Source: Pseudomonas mucoides
GTDB taxonomy: Bacteria > Pseudomonadota > Gammaproteobacteria > Pseudomonadales > Pseudomonadaceae
Assembly (NCBI RefSeq): GCF_015461845.1
Contig: NZ_JACOPW010000002.1
Coordinates: forward strand, 248,001-312,000
Direction of reading: 5' to 3'
Length of the DNA: 64,000 nt
In this document: piece by piece, positions 36,189 to 46,535 of the stretch
How positions within the stretch are numbered: the first letter of the stretch is position 1
How the letters are laid out: each line of letters starts with the position of its first letter
The notes under the pieces: model-generated
Database searches by the model: none
What the model was told of the DNA's origin: nothing
The model's input: the letters and a program-made list of their open reading frames with translations, nothing else
Made by a program: the position numbers and the translations under genes

Positions 36189-36252
36189 AGCGTGAACCTC
36201 AAAAGGTTGTGCGATAGGCACGGCGCCGCTAGAGCAGGCCGTGCCCTTTCTA

Positions 36253-37923
36253 TCAATGAGCGGAAGCGCTGGCGGCACCGAGGCCGGTCTGGGCGCGAAC
36301 GAATTGGTCGGCGTAAGCGTCGCGTTCCTTGTCGGCGCGCACGCTGCGGTCGAGTTTCGACACCACGACGATCACGAAGAACGCCAGCGGCATGGAGAAC
36401 AGCGCCGGGTGGTCGTACGGGAAGATCGCGTGAGCATGGCCGAGCACGGTGACCCAGACGGCTGGCGACAGGATCACCAACACCAGCGCACAGATCAGGC
36501 CGGCGAAACCGCCGGTGATTGCGCCTTTGGTGGTCAGGCCTTTCCAGTACATGGCCATGATCAGCACCGGGAAGTTGGTCGACGCAGCGATGCCGAAGGT
36601 CAGGCCCACCAGGAACGCGACGTTCATCTTCTCGAACAGAATGCCCAGCAGAATCGCGATGATGCCCAGGCCGACAGTGGCCATGCGGGTCACGCGCATT
36701 TCCTGTTTCTGGCTGGCTTTGCCTTTCTTGAACACCGTGGCATAGAGATCGTGGGAAATCGCCGAAGCACCGGCCAGGGCCAGACCTGAGACCACCGCCA
36801 GAATAGTGGCGAAGGCCACGGCCGAGAGGAAACCGAAGAACAGGTTGCCGCCCACGGCTTTGGCCAGGTGCATGGCGACCATGTTGCCGCCGCCAATCAA
36901 GGCGCCGCCGACTTCACCATTGACGTAGTACTGCGGGTCGGTGCCGATGATGACCATCGCGGCAAAACCCAGGGTGCAGACAACAAGGAAGAAGAAGCCG
37001 ATGAAACCGGTGGCGTAGAACACCGACTTACGCGCTTCCTTGGCGTTAGGCACGGTGAAGAAACGCATCAGGATGTGCGGCAGACCGGCAATCCCGAACA
37101 CCAGGCCCAGTGACATCGACGCGGTGTTGATCGGGTCGGCGAGCATCGAGCCAGGGCCCATGATGTTCCAGCCGCTGGCGTGGGCTTCGACGGCTTTGGT
37201 GGCCAGGGTTTCGTAGCTGAAGCCGAATTGCGACATGGCCATGAACGCCAGGGTCGTGCCGCCGGCAAGCAGCAACACTGCCTTGATGATCTGCACCCAG
37301 GTGGTGGCGATCATGCCGCCGAAAATCACGTACACCAGCATCAACGCGCCGACGATCACCACGGCAACCGGGTAGTCGAGGCCGAACAGCAATTTGATCA
37401 ACTGACCGGCACCGACCATCTGCACAATCAGGTAGCAGCACACCACCGTCAACGAACCAAACGCGGCGAAGATCCGCACTTTGTTCTGGTCCAGTCGATA
37501 GGACACGATGTCGGCAAAGGTGTAGCGCCCCAGATTGCGCAAGCGCTCGGCCATCAGGAAGGTGATGATCGGCCAGCCGACGAAGAAACCGATGGTATAG
37601 ATGAAGCCGTCGTAGCCCTTGGCGAACACCAGGCTGGACAGCCCCAGCAGCGTGGCGGCGGACATGTAGTCGCCGGCAATCGCCAGACCGTTCTGGAACC
37701 CGGTAATGCCACCGCCTGCGGTGTAGAAGTCAGAGGTGGATTTGGTTTGTCGCGCGGCCCACCAGGTGATGGCCAGCGTGCCCAGCACGAAGACGAAGAA
37801 CATGCCGATCGCATGCAGGTTGAGGGGTTGTTTTTCCACCGCACCCAGCGCGGGTGCAGCCAGCACGACGGAGGCCGGCAATAGCCCGGCAGCGGCAAGG
37901 AGAAGTTTACGCAGAAGAGTCAT
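36253..37923 (-). CDS. actP: Sodium/solute symporter, ActP acetate permease type
   Basis: A 556-residue inner-membrane symporter with about 13 helices, preceded by a cleavable-looking signal segment ending VVLAAPALG. The SSS-family helices include [30 protein letters not shown], which is nearly invariant in ActP. It takes up acetate or related short acids with sodium. The start overlaps the stop of the DUF485 gene (TAATG), the same pairing as yjcH-actP in Escherichia coli. A paralogue linked to acs may exist elsewhere in the genome; the substrate of this copy is inferred. Confidence 0.92.
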   Translation of the reverse strand: MTLLRKLLLAAAGLLPASVVLAAPALGAVEKQPLNLHAIGMFFVFVLGTLAITWWAARQTKSTSDFYTAGGGITGFQNGLAIAGDYMSAATLLGLSSLVFAKGYDGFIYTIGFFVGWPIITFLMAERLRNLGRYTFADIVSYRLDQNKVRIFAAFGSLTVVCCYLIVQMVGAGQLIKLLFGLDYPVAVVIVGALMLVYVIFGGMIATTWVQIIKAVLLLAGGTTLAFMAMSQFGFSYETLATKAVEAHASGWNIMGPGSMLADPINTASMSLGLVFGIAGLPHILMRFFTVPNAKEARKSVFYATGFIGFFFLVVCTLGFAAMVIIGTDPQYYVNGEVGGALIGGGNMVAMHLAKAVGGNLFFGFLSAVAFATILAVVSGLALAGASAISHDLYATVFKKGKASQKQEMRVTRMATVGLGIIAILLGILFEKMNVAFLVGLTFGIAASTNFPVLIMAMYWKGLTTKGAITGGFAGLICALVLVILSPAVWVTVLGHAHAIFPYDHPALFSMPLAFFVIVVVSKLDRSVRADKERDAYADQFVRAQTGLGAASASAH

Positions 37924-38249
37924 TACTTGCTCTCCTCGAGAATGGCGGCACCCAGTGCATCGAAACGCGTGTTGGCGCTGTAGACGTACCAACCGGTCAG
38001 TAGCCAGGAAAAAATGATGATCGCCGCGCCAACCGGCATGCCCAGGGTCAACATCCGATGCTCGGCGAGCGGCGCATGCAGCCACTGCGGGGCAAACGCC
38101 ACCACCAGCATGAACGCGTAGTAAGTGCCCAGCACCGCAGCACTCAGCGACCAGGCCAGGCGCGAACGGCTGCTCACCAATTGAAGGAATTTCGGATTGG
38201 ACCGAATGCGTTCGCAGCGTTGGGTATCGGTTGAATGGATGTCGATCAT
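37923..38249 (-). CDS. yjcH: DUF485 membrane protein, YjcH-like
   Basis: A 108-residue inner-membrane protein with two hydrophobic segments (around residues 33-53 and 68-90) of the DUF485 family. It overlaps actP by one base, and GGAG stands six bases before its ATG at 38249. The partner role in ActP transport is inferred from constant co-occurrence. Confidence 0.88.
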   Translation of the reverse strand: MIDIHSTDTQRCERIRSNPKFLQLVSSRSRLAWSLSAAVLGTYYAFMLVVAFAPQWLHAPLAEHRMLTLGMPVGAAIIIFSWLLTGWYVYSANTRFDALGAAILEESK

Positions 38250-38381
38250 GGGTGGCTCCACCTTGTTATTGTTATCGATGCTTTTGGCATTTAAGGGCAG
38301 GGCAGCGCCGAATCCGGCCCGCACGAGCCCGAAGCGGCCGGTAAATACACCGGCCGCTTGACGGGTACAACGTCGATTCGG

Positions 38382-40004
38382 TTAGAGCGCCTTGGCCCTG
38401 TCGCGCAGCACGTACTTCTGGATCTTGCCGGTTGAAGTCTTCGGCAGCAGGGTGAAAACCACCGTGCGCGGCACTTTGAAACCGGCCAGATGCTCGCGGC
38501 AGAAACTGATGATGTCGGCCTCGCGAACGTCCTGGTGATCAGCCTTCAACGTGATAAAGGCGCAGGGCGTTTCGCCCCACTTCTCATCGGGACGGGCGAC
38601 AACGGCCGCTTCCATGACGGCTGGATGGCGATAAAGCACACCTTCCAGTTCGATGGTGGAAATGTTCTCGCCGCCGGAAATGATGATGTCCTTGAGTCGG
38701 TCCTTGATCTCGACATACCCGTTCGGATGACACACCGCCAGGTCGCCGGTGTGGAACCAGCCGCCTTCGAACGCTTCGGCCGTGGCGGTCGGGTTCTTCA
38801 GGTAACCCTTCATCACGGTGTTGCCGCGCATGAAGATCTCACCGATGGTCTGGCCATCTCGCGGGGTCGGCTCCAGCGTCTTCGAGTCGCCGACCATCAC
38901 GCCTTCGAGCGTCGGGTAGCGCACGCCCTGACGGGATTTGATTTGCGCCCGTTCGTCCAGCGGCAACTCATCCCATTCGGCATGCCAGGCGCAGAGCGTC
39001 ACCGGACCATAGGTTTCGGTCAGGCCATACACGTGGGTGACCTTGATGCCCATTTCTTCCACGGCACCGATTACTTTGGCCGGTGGCGCGGCACCGGCGA
39101 CCATCGCGTTGACCGGGTGATCAATCGCGGCTTTAGCCGACTCCGGCATGTTGACCAGGGCGTTGAGCACGATCGGCGCAGCGCACAGATGGGTGACCTG
39201 ATGCTCGCGGATCAGCGTGAGGATTTTCTGTGGATCAACACGGCGCAGGAACACATGCACACCGGCCATGGCGGTAATAATCCACGGGTAGCACCAACCG
39301 TTGCAATGGAACATCGGCAGGGTCCAGAGGTACACAGGATGGTTGCCCATGGCCCAGGTCATCTGGTTGCCCAACGAGTTCAGATAAGCACCGCGATGGT
39401 GGTAAACCACGCCTTTGGGGTTACCGGTGGTGCCTGAGGTGTAGTTCAGCGAGATGGCTTGCCATTCGTTCGCCGGCCACTGCCAGGCAAAGGCTGGATC
39501 GCCTTCGGCCAACAGCGCTTCATAATCCAGATCGCTGACCGGCTTGCCTTCGCCGTATTCCGGATCATTGACGTCGATGACCAGCGGCGGGTGATCCAGC
39601 ATCCCAATCGCCGCGTGAATCACATCATGGAACTCGCGGTCGGTAATCAGCACCTTGGCTTCGCCATGCTGCAGCATGAAGGCGATGGCTTCGGCATCCA
39701 GACGCACGTTGAGCGGGTTGAGCACCGCGCCAATCATCGGCACGCCGAAGTGCACTTCAAGCATCTCGGGAATGTTGGGCAGCATCACCGCCACCGTGTC
39801 GTTCTTGCCGATGCCGCGACCAGCCAATGCCGAGGCCAGGCGGCGGCAGCGGGTGTAGGTCTGCGCCCAGGTGCGGCGGATAGAGCCATGGATGACGGCG
39901 GGGTAGTCCGGATAAACGCTGGCGGTGCGCTCGATGAAGCTGAGCGGAGACAAGGCAATATGGTTGACAGCCGCAGGGCCTAGCCCTTGTTCATAGATCG
40001 ACAT
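38382..40004 (-). CDS. AMP-forming acyl-CoA synthetase
   Basis: A 540-residue ATP-dependent ligase that activates a carboxylic acid via an acyl-adenylate. The P-loop-like motif is YTSGTTGNPKG, the A5 motif is GLTETYGP, the A8 hinge region is DRLKDIISGGENIS-like, and the conserved A10 lysine is in TSTGKIQK. It belongs to the medium-chain/DmdB-like branch of fatty acid ligases. It is the first gene of the minus-strand run, facing the two-component genes across an AT-rich region. The substrate is unknown; a short or branched fatty acid fits the neighbours. Confidence 0.9.
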   Translation of the reverse strand: MSIYEQGLGPAAVNHIALSPLSFIERTASVYPDYPAVIHGSIRRTWAQTYTRCRRLASALAGRGIGKNDTVAVMLPNIPEMLEVHFGVPMIGAVLNPLNVRLDAEAIAFMLQHGEAKVLITDREFHDVIHAAIGMLDHPPLVIDVNDPEYGEGKPVSDLDYEALLAEGDPAFAWQWPANEWQAISLNYTSGTTGNPKGVVYHHRGAYLNSLGNQMTWAMGNHPVYLWTLPMFHCNGWCYPWIITAMAGVHVFLRRVDPQKILTLIREHQVTHLCAAPIVLNALVNMPESAKAAIDHPVNAMVAGAAPPAKVIGAVEEMGIKVTHVYGLTETYGPVTLCAWHAEWDELPLDERAQIKSRQGVRYPTLEGVMVGDSKTLEPTPRDGQTIGEIFMRGNTVMKGYLKNPTATAEAFEGGWFHTGDLAVCHPNGYVEIKDRLKDIIISGGENISTIELEGVLYRHPAVMEAAVVARPDEKWGETPCAFITLKADHQDVREADIISFCREHLAGFKVPRTVVFTLLPKTSTGKIQKYVLRDRAKAL

Positions 40005-40117
40005 GTGCGGGTACTCGGTGGCTGATTGTTAGCTCTATAGATGACCTTGCAGCGTCGCCGCTGAGGGCATCTTTTATGTCCGATCTGCTTTATATAACAT
40101 TCAGCTACAGATATGGA

Positions 40118-40148
40118 AGTACAACCTACGTCATATAGGATATGTACT
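40118..40148. promoter_or_regulatory. AT-rich dyad in the divergent region
   Basis: CATAT-AGG-ATATG (40132-40144) lies inside an outer AGTACA (40118-40123) and TGTACT (40143-40148). The region 40040-40190 is clearly AT-rich compared with its surroundings. It is a candidate binding site for the FixJ-type regulator encoded at 42516. Confidence 0.4.
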
Positions 40149-40234
40149 ATATTTGATTCCAGCCGTTCTAAATCAATACAGTCTTACCGCCAAGGCCGGT
40201 ATATCCTTGGCTTCCCCAACGAAGCGGACCTGTG

Positions 40235-42511
40235 ATGACCCTGACTCCCGTTCGATTGCACAGCTGGTTGCGCCTGCAGCGCGAGGGTGTGTCTCTGGCC
40301 GCCCGGGCTGATGCGTTGTGCCGTGCCTTGCAGGAATGTCCCGAGGTGCGCCGCGCGGTTTATTTGAGTTGGCAACCCAATGCCCGGATTTACAGCCATG
40401 AGGGTGCTGCCCAGCACTTTCCACCGGGGCTGGGCGACCCTTCGCTGGCCAGCGATCAGTTGTTGTTTGATCGGCTGGTCGAAGCGGGGCGACTCGATCT
40501 GGCGCAAGTGCGGCAACTCGATTGCTGGTTGTCCGGTCGATTGCGTCGGGCCGCAATCAGCCATGGCCAGGTGTTTGATCTGGCCTTGCAATCGGGACTG
40601 CCGGGGTTGTTGCTGGTGGAGGTGTGCGACGGCGTGAGCCTTGGTTGGCTGGGTTGGGTCCAGGATTTGCTGACGACCTTGCTGAGTAGCGTCAACGGTA
40701 TGCTGCGCGGCTCGCCGCTGTTGGGTCACGATCCGCAACCGAGTCTGTTGCTCGACGCGCAGGGCCGGCCGCTGGAGTTCAACGGAGCGCTACTGGCACT
40801 GCTCGCCGAAAAACCGCTGACTGATGTGCTGGGCTTTTTGCCGGTCAATCACCGCGTGCTGGTGCGCGCCTGCCTGGACCAGAAGCGTGCCATCGAAGGG
40901 GTTGAGGCGCAGTTCGAAACACAGATTCTGATCTGGACGTTTATCCCCGATCCTCAGGACAACCGCGTGCTCGCCCGTTGCCGCGACGCCACCCTTCAGG
41001 TGTTGGCCGAACGTGAAGCGGCCACGGCACGCCGGCTGTACCGGTTGATCATCGAGAACACCACCGACCTGATTTCCCGGCACACTCCAGACGGGCGCTT
41101 TCTGGATGCTTCGCCCGCGTCCTGGACCTTGCTCGGCTACTGGCCGGAAGAGTTGCGCGGGCAAATGGCCCAAGGCCTGTTCCATGGTCAGGACCTGGCC
41201 AGCCTGGTGCAGCGCGCACGGGATGCCCTGGAGCAGGACGGTTATCACACGATGACCTATCGCATTCGCCATCGAGACGGGCATTACCTGTGGTTCGAAA
41301 CCGCGAGCCGGGCGATTCGTGAAACCTACACCGGTGCGGTGGTCGAAGTGGTCAGCGTGTCTCGGGACATTACGGCGCGGGTGCAGGCGGAAGAGAACAA
41401 GCGACGCCTGGCCGAAGTCGTCGAGGCCAACATCGACCCGGTGTTGTTCATCGCCCCTGAAGGGCAAGTGACCTACCTTAACCCGGCGGCGCGCCGCATC
41501 CTCGGAATCGAGGAGCAACAGGCGATGCCAGCGCTTGCCGAACTGTTCGCGAGCGCGGACCTGATACGTCTGCAGCGTGATGGCTGGAGCAGCGCCGAAC
41601 GTGATGGAGTCTGGAGCACCGATGCACGCTTGCAACCCCTCGGTGGCGGCATGTCCGTGCCAGTGTCGCTGGTGCTGTTGGCGCACCGATCTGCAGGCGG
41701 TGAGCGCTACTACTCGTTGGTGGCGCGGGACATGACCGAACGCGAATTGCGTGAGGTGCAACAGCGCCGTCATCAAGACGAACTGGCGCACACCGCACGT
41801 TTGGTAACGCTGGGTGAACTGGCCTCGGGCATTGCCCACGAAATCAACCAGCCATTGGCCGCGGTGGTCAATTATGCGAATGCCAGCCAGCGCTATTTAC
41901 AGACTCTGGATTCCAATCCTCAGGCCGCCGAACGAGTGGCACAGGGGCTGCAGCGCATAACCCAGCATGCCACCCATGCCTCGCAAGTGATCAGCCGTCT
42001 ACGGGCGTTTCTGCGCAAGGGCCAACGCCGCATGCAAGCCTTGAATTTCACCGACGTCGCCCGCGAGGCCGTGCGTTTGTGTGCTTGGGAGGCGAGCAAT
42101 TGCCAAGTGACAATCGAGGATTGTCTGCCGGATAATCTGCCGCCCGTTTATGCCGACCGGGTGTTGCTGGAGCAGGTGCTGCTCAATCTGTTGCGCAATG
42201 CCATTGACGCCAACCGCGAACAACATCCGGGGCAACCGTCACTGATTGTGATGGCCGCGGGGCAGGGTGCTAGTGCAACCGTGGAAATCAGTGTGCAAGA
42301 CCAGGGGCCGGGTGTCAGCGAGCCGGAGCTGGAGCAGATATTTACCCCGTTCTATACCAGCAAGGCTGATGGCCTGGGGCTTGGTTTGTCCATGAGCCGC
42401 AGCATCATCGAAGGTTTCGGTGGCGAATTGCAGGCCCTGCGCCAACCGGTCGGGCTGCTGATGTGCTGCCGTCTGCCGCTGGCCGGCCCAACAAAACAAC
42501 AACAGGAATAA
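40235..42511 (+). CDS. Soluble PAS-domain sensor histidine kinase
   Basis: A 758-residue kinase without membrane segments. Residues 1 to about 240 form an unrecognised N-terminal sensing region (two related segments around RLHSWLRLQ and LLLDAQGRPLEFNGALL, the latter PAS-like). Two PAS domains follow (about 265-385 and 390-505). The phosphoacceptor is His535 in GIAHEINQP and the ATPase domain ends with GLGLGLSMSRSIIEGFGG, as in FixL/DctB relatives. ATG 40235 is used; a GTG at 40232 is possible. It is followed after four bases by its probable partner regulator. It likely controls the facing acyl-CoA operon. Confidence 0.88.
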   Translation: MTLTPVRLHSWLRLQREGVSLAARADALCRALQECPEVRRAVYLSWQPNARIYSHEGAAQHFPPGLGDPSLASDQLLFDRLVEAGRLDLAQVRQLDCWLSGRLRRAAISHGQVFDLALQSGLPGLLLVEVCDGVSLGWLGWVQDLLTTLLSSVNGMLRGSPLLGHDPQPSLLLDAQGRPLEFNGALLALLAEKPLTDVLGFLPVNHRVLVRACLDQKRAIEGVEAQFETQILIWTFIPDPQDNRVLARCRDATLQVLAEREAATARRLYRLIIENTTDLISRHTPDGRFLDASPASWTLLGYWPEELRGQMAQGLFHGQDLASLVQRARDALEQDGYHTMTYRIRHRDGHYLWFETASRAIRETYTGAVVEVVSVSRDITARVQAEENKRRLAEVVEANIDPVLFIAPEGQVTYLNPAARRILGIEEQQAMPALAELFASADLIRLQRDGWSSAERDGVWSTDARLQPLGGGMSVPVSLVLLAHRSAGGERYYSLVARDMTERELREVQQRRHQDELAHTARLVTLGELASGIAHEINQPLAAVVNYANASQRYLQTLDSNPQAAERVAQGLQRITQHATHASQVISRLRAFLRKGQRRMQALNFTDVAREAVRLCAWEASNCQVTIEDCLPDNLPPVYADRVLLEQVLLNLLRNAIDANREQHPGQPSLIVMAAGQGASATVEISVQDQGPGVSEPELEQIFTPFYTSKADGLGLGLSMSRSIIEGFGGELQALRQPVGLLMCCRLPLAGPTKQQQE

Positions 42512-42515
42512 CGTA

Positions 42516-43151
42516 ATGGCAGGTGTGACGGAGCACGTGGTGTATGTGGTCGACGATGACCAGGGCATGCTTGATTCAACCGTCTGGTTGTTGGAATCGG
42601 TCGGGCTCAAGGCCTTGCCGTTTACCAGTGGTGTGGCGTTTCTCAATGCTTGTGATGCCACGCTCGATGCCTGCGTGCTGCTCGATGTTCGCATGCCCGG
42701 CATGGGCGGGCTGAACGTGCAGGAGGAAATGCGCGCGCGTGAACTGAATCTGCCGATCATCTTTGTCAGCGGGCACGCTGATGTGCCGATCGTGGTTCGC
42801 GCTTTCAAGGCCGGCGCCCATGACTTCATCGAGAAACCCTACAACGAGCAGTTGCTGCTGGACAGCGTGCAACAGGCGCTCAGCAACTGCGCGGCCAACC
42901 GCTCCGGCAGCCAGGAGCACGATGCGTTGCAGGCGCGGTTGCTGACGCTGACCCCACGTGAGCGCGATGTCTTGCTGCCGCTGGTACAGGGTTACACCAC
43001 CCGGGAAATAGCGGAGCAACTGGGCGTCAGCGCAAAAACCGTCGACCTGTACCGCTCGCGTGTGATGAAACGTATGCAAGCCACTACCTTGCCGGACCTG
43101 GTGGGCATGGCGATCGCGGCGCAGATGGTCGACCCGCTGAAACTGCGTTGA
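42516..43151 (+). CDS. FixJ/TodT-type response regulator (LuxR output)
   Basis: A 211-residue regulator: receiver domain (residues 8-125) with Asp57 in LLDVRMPG and a C-terminal GerE/LuxR helix-turn-helix (about 140-205, LTPRERDVLLPLVQGYTTREIAEQLGVS). It starts four bases after the kinase gene, with AGGAATAACGTA as a modest ribosome site. It probably activates the divergent acyl-CoA synthetase-actP genes, perhaps through the dyad at 40118-40148; this is inferred. Confidence 0.93.
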   Translation: MAGVTEHVVYVVDDDQGMLDSTVWLLESVGLKALPFTSGVAFLNACDATLDACVLLDVRMPGMGGLNVQEEMRARELNLPIIFVSGHADVPIVVRAFKAGAHDFIEKPYNEQLLLDSVQQALSNCAANRSGSQEHDALQARLLTLTPRERDVLLPLVQGYTTREIAEQLGVSAKTVDLYRSRVMKRMQATTLPDLVGMAIAAQMVDPLKLR

Positions 43152-43185
43152 AGTTTCGCGTTTCGTACTTCCGCCAACTTCCCGA

Positions 43186-44520
43186 TCAAAAAGGCCCGAA
43201 GTTCAACGGGTACTGGATCACCACATACACCCGGTCGATGTCATCGCCTGCCTGCGCCGCGTTGGCACGGTGTGACACATGGGACAGTTGCAGCGACAAA
43301 TCCTTGGCCGCTCCTGATTGCACGATGTAACGCAAATCGATGTCGCGCTCCCAATGCCGTCCGCCGTCGCCTTGTTGCGGTACGAAGGTGCCGGTCGCCT
43401 CATCGAAGGGGTTGTAGGCGCCACCCTGGGGCGCATGGGTTCCGTCGATCTGCGTGCCTTTGACGTAACGCGTCATGAAGGCCAGGCCGGGGACGCCGAA
43501 GGTGCTCAGGTCGAGGTCGTAGCGCACTTGCCAGGATTGTTCGTGGGCGCCGTTGAAGTCGGCGTACTTGATCGAGTTGGCCAGGTAGATGGAGTCGCCA
43601 CCGACGAAATCGAAGGGGGTGTCACCGTTGACTTTCTGATAGGCCAGGGTGAAGCCGTGGGCATTGACCGTGTATTTGCCGGACAGGCTGAACGCAGTGT
43701 TGTCGATGGCGCCGGCCAATGCCTCACCCGTGTCCCGCGTATGGTAGAGATTGGCGTCGACGAAGACACCGGGCTGCTTGAGGTGAAGATTGCCGTAGTA
43801 CTGGTGCCAGGTGTCGGTCAGCGTTGACGCATAGAGCGCGCCGCCGACTGGGCTTTGGGTGAACAGGTCGGCGCCGACAAACGAAATGCCGCCAGCGTCG
43901 GTGTTGGCCCCGTAACCGGAAAAATTGCCCTTGCTCGATGAACTGTCCTGATTCTTGAACGCCGTGAAGTGACCGGCCTGCACATTCATGCCATCGATTT
44001 CGCGGCTGTTGAGCAGGAAACCGGTGGCGTATTCCGGTTGCAGGCGTTTGTCGGCGGTATCGAACACCGGTGTTTCAACCATCATTTCGCCGTACGCCAC
44101 GGTGGTTTTAGACGCCTTGATTTTCAGCGCGCCGCCAGCGCTGGAATAGGTGTTCTCACTGCGGCCGTCACTGTCCACCGGCAGCAATCCGGTGCCGGAA
44201 CGACCCTTGCCACTGTCGAGCTTCACGCCCAAAAAGGCGTGGCTATCGAGGCCAAATCCGAGGATGCCGGGGGTAAATCCAGACTCGAAAGCGCCAATGA
44301 AGCCTTGCGCCCATTCCGCCTTGTAGCTTTTGCCGGACGCTGAAGGGGACCGGTAATCACTGTTGAGGTAGAAGTTGCGGCTGAGCACATTCAGCGTCGC
44401 ACCGTCGAGGAACCCTTGCCCGGTTTGCATCGCTTCATCCGCGTGCGCCGTTGCGGTCGTGCTGGCGACTATCACCGATAACCAGAAAGGCAGACCGGAT
44501 TTGCGCTTGGAAAACGTCAT
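43186..44520 (-). CDS. OprD-family outer-membrane porin
   Basis: A 444-residue barrel with a signal peptide (about 27 residues, ending ATAHA-DEA) and OprD motifs LSRNFYLNSDYR, AEWAQGFIGAFESGFTPG and a final aromatic (FGPF). It is convergent to the FixJ-type gene and downstream of the YcaC-like gene in the same direction. It is distinct from the porin at 33020, with a DGGRHWERDIDLRYI segment near the C-terminus. The substrate is unknown. Confidence 0.9.
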   Translation of the reverse strand: MTFSKRKSGLPFWLSVIVASTTATAHADEAMQTGQGFLDGATLNVLSRNFYLNSDYRSPSASGKSYKAEWAQGFIGAFESGFTPGILGFGLDSHAFLGVKLDSGKGRSGTGLLPVDSDGRSENTYSSAGGALKIKASKTTVAYGEMMVETPVFDTADKRLQPEYATGFLLNSREIDGMNVQAGHFTAFKNQDSSSSKGNFSGYGANTDAGGISFVGADLFTQSPVGGALYASTLTDTWHQYYGNLHLKQPGVFVDANLYHTRDTGEALAGAIDNTAFSLSGKYTVNAHGFTLAYQKVNGDTPFDFVGGDSIYLANSIKYADFNGAHEQSWQVRYDLDLSTFGVPGLAFMTRYVKGTQIDGTHAPQGGAYNPFDEATGTFVPQQGDGGRHWERDIDLRYIVQSGAAKDLSLQLSHVSHRANAAQAGDDIDRVYVVIQYPLNFGPF

Positions 44521-44538
44521 CGATCAATCACCACCGGG

Positions 44539-44565
44539 CAGCGACTCCGCGATTACGGAGTCGCT
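44539..44565 (-). terminator. Hairpin between the YcaC-like and porin genes
   Basis: AGCGACTCCG pairs with CGGAGTCGCT around a short loop, ten bases past the YcaC-like stop. No T run follows, so it may be partial or a processing site. Confidence 0.45.
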
Positions 44566-44574
44566 GGTTGTTGC

Positions 44575-45228
44575 TTAATGGGCTTCCGAGGCACCGAACA
44601 TGCTCTTGGCATAGATCAGGCCCAGACCGTAGGCACCGCCGTTGGCGATCGAGGTTTTGACGGTTTCGTCATAGGTTTCGCTGCGCGCCCAGTCACGCTG
44701 CAGTTCCAGCAGGTATTGCAGGGACGTCATCGGGCGAGCGCCGATCTGGATCATGCGCTGCATAGCCATTTCGTGGGCTTCGGTGGTGACGTCGCCACAG
44801 GCGTCGGCGATTACGTACACCTCGAAACCCTGGTCGATGGCCGACAGCGCCGGGCCGACAATACACACCGAGGTCCAGAGACCGGCCAAGACGATTTTCT
44901 GCTTGCCGAACTTGTTGACTTCAACGGCAATGCGCTCGTCTTCCCAGGTGTTCATGCTGGTGCGGTCGATCACGTTGTGATCCGGGAACACCGATTTGAT
45001 TTCATCAAAAATCGGCCCGGAAAAGCTCTTCTCGGCCACAGTGGTAAGGAGGGTCGAGACCTTGAACCCACGAGCCGCCTTGGCCACGAGCGCGGCGTTG
45101 TTGCGCAAGGTCACGGCGTCGATTGACTTGGTCGCAAAGGACATCTGCGATTGGTGGTCAATCATGATCAGGGTGTGGTCGGAGGGGGTCAGCAGGGTTT
45201 TGCCGGGAACTGCTTTCGCAATGGCCAT
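44575..45228 (-). CDS. Isochorismatase-family cysteine hydrolase (YcaC-like)
   Basis: A 217-residue enzyme. The fold signature is TLIMIDHQSQMSFA at residues 18-30, with catalytic Asp in IDHQ, the lysine in the KSFSG region and Cys near residue 115 in LAGLWTSVCIVG. YcaC-type proteins form rings and their substrate is unknown. ATG 45228 is used because the conserved MAIAKAVPGKTLL begins there. It could be cotranscribed with the porin after it. Confidence 0.86.
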   Translation of the reverse strand: MAIAKAVPGKTLLTPSDHTLIMIDHQSQMSFATKSIDAVTLRNNAALVAKAARGFKVSTLLTTVAEKSFSGPIFDEIKSVFPDHNVIDRTSMNTWEDERIAVEVNKFGKQKIVLAGLWTSVCIVGPALSAIDQGFEVYVIADACGDVTTEAHEMAMQRMIQIGARPMTSLQYLLELQRDWARSETYDETVKTSIANGGAYGLGLIYAKSMFGASEAH

Positions 45229-45430
45229 GATGAGGTCCTTACGGGGTGAGTGAGGGGGCCATGGTTGCGTGGTTTGAGCAGCGGATATTGAGTCCATGTG
45301 CTGTTTTTGCGGTTTTTTTCGCAGCGCAGCGATACAGAGCACATTGTGGATGTCGCACGGTGAAATCAGCGTCTATGCTGCCCTAACCGTTCCCCAACTG
45401 TTCTTTGCAGCTATCAGCAAGGAGGCATCC

Positions 45431-46510
45431 ATGGTGCCCTTACCACTGTCCGAAAAATCGCTGACCCGCAGCATGCTCGATGTCCTGATTCGTGCCGGGT
45501 TGATTGTCGTTTTGGTACTGTTCTGCTTCGAGATTTTCCGTCCGTTTCGCGACCTGATGCTGTGGTCGGTCATCCTCGCAATCACCCTCTATCCGTTGCA
45601 ACTGCGACTCATGGGCTCGATGGGGCGTAGCGAGGGGCGTGCTGCAACCGTAATTGTGGTGATTTCCATCGCGATTCTGGTGGTGCCGGTCTATCTGTTG
45701 GGGACCTCGATTGCGGAGTCGGTGGCCAAGGTCGTCGACCTGGTGAAGGAGGGCAGTTTCCATATCCCGCCGCCACCGGATACGGTCGCAACCTGGCCGC
45801 TGGTGGGTAAATCGATCTCGGCGATATGGCTGCAGGCCTCAACCGATCTGCCCGACCTGATGGTGAAATACCTGCCGCAAATAAAAGGCGTCACGCTGGG
45901 CGTGTTGGCCAAAATCGCGGGCGTCGGGGCAGGTTTGCTGATGTTCATTGTTGCCTTGATCATCGCCGGTATTTTCATGGCCCATGGCGAAGCCGGCGGC
46001 CGTTGTGCGGTGGATATCGCGTCACGCATCAGCGGTCCGGACAAGGGGGCGCAGATCGCCGAGCTCTGCACGGCGACCATCCGTGCCGTTGCGCTCGGTG
46101 TGGTCGGTATCGCGTTTATCCAGATGATGCTGGTGGGGATCGGCTTTGTGCTCAAAGGCATCCCCGGTGCCGGTCTGCTGGCCATCGGCGTATTGCTGCT
46201 GGGCATCATGCAGTTGCCGGCCACGCTCATTACGCTGCCAGTGATCGCCTATGTCATGGCCACCGAAGGGCCCAACACGAGGACCATTATCTTCTCGGTC
46301 TTTGTGTTCGTTGCGGGCCTGGTGGACAACGTCCTCAAACCACTGTTGCTGGGGCGCGGTGTGGATGTGCCGATGCCGGTCGTGTTGATTGGCGCGTTGG
46401 GCGGCATGGTCACCAGCGGCATCCTCGGGCTGTTCATCGGGCCGGTGGTGCTGGCGGTGGGTTACCAATTATTCTGGCAGTGGGTTAAGGATCGACCGGA
46501 GGGTGTCTGA
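45431..46510 (+). CDS. AI-2E (PerM)-family permease
   Basis: A 359-residue inner-membrane protein with about eight helices and the typical conserved C-terminal part (GALGGMVTSGILGLFIGPVVLAVGY). The family includes TqsA/YdiK; members may export autoinducer-2 or act as Na+/H+ antiporters. AAGGAGG lies seven bases upstream of ATG 45431; a longer frame upstream is not favoured. The direction of transport and the substrate are not known. Confidence 0.88.
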   Translation: MVPLPLSEKSLTRSMLDVLIRAGLIVVLVLFCFEIFRPFRDLMLWSVILAITLYPLQLRLMGSMGRSEGRAATVIVVISIAILVVPVYLLGTSIAESVAKVVDLVKEGSFHIPPPPDTVATWPLVGKSISAIWLQASTDLPDLMVKYLPQIKGVTLGVLAKIAGVGAGLLMFIVALIIAGIFMAHGEAGGRCAVDIASRISGPDKGAQIAELCTATIRAVALGVVGIAFIQMMLVGIGFVLKGIPGAGLLAIGVLLLGIMQLPATLITLPVIAYVMATEGPNTRTIIFSVFVFVAGLVDNVLKPLLLGRGVDVPMPVVLIGALGGMVTSGILGLFIGPVVLAVGYQLFWQWVKDRPEGV

Positions 46511-46535
46511 CGTCCTCAGGTCATGAGGAGGTGTG

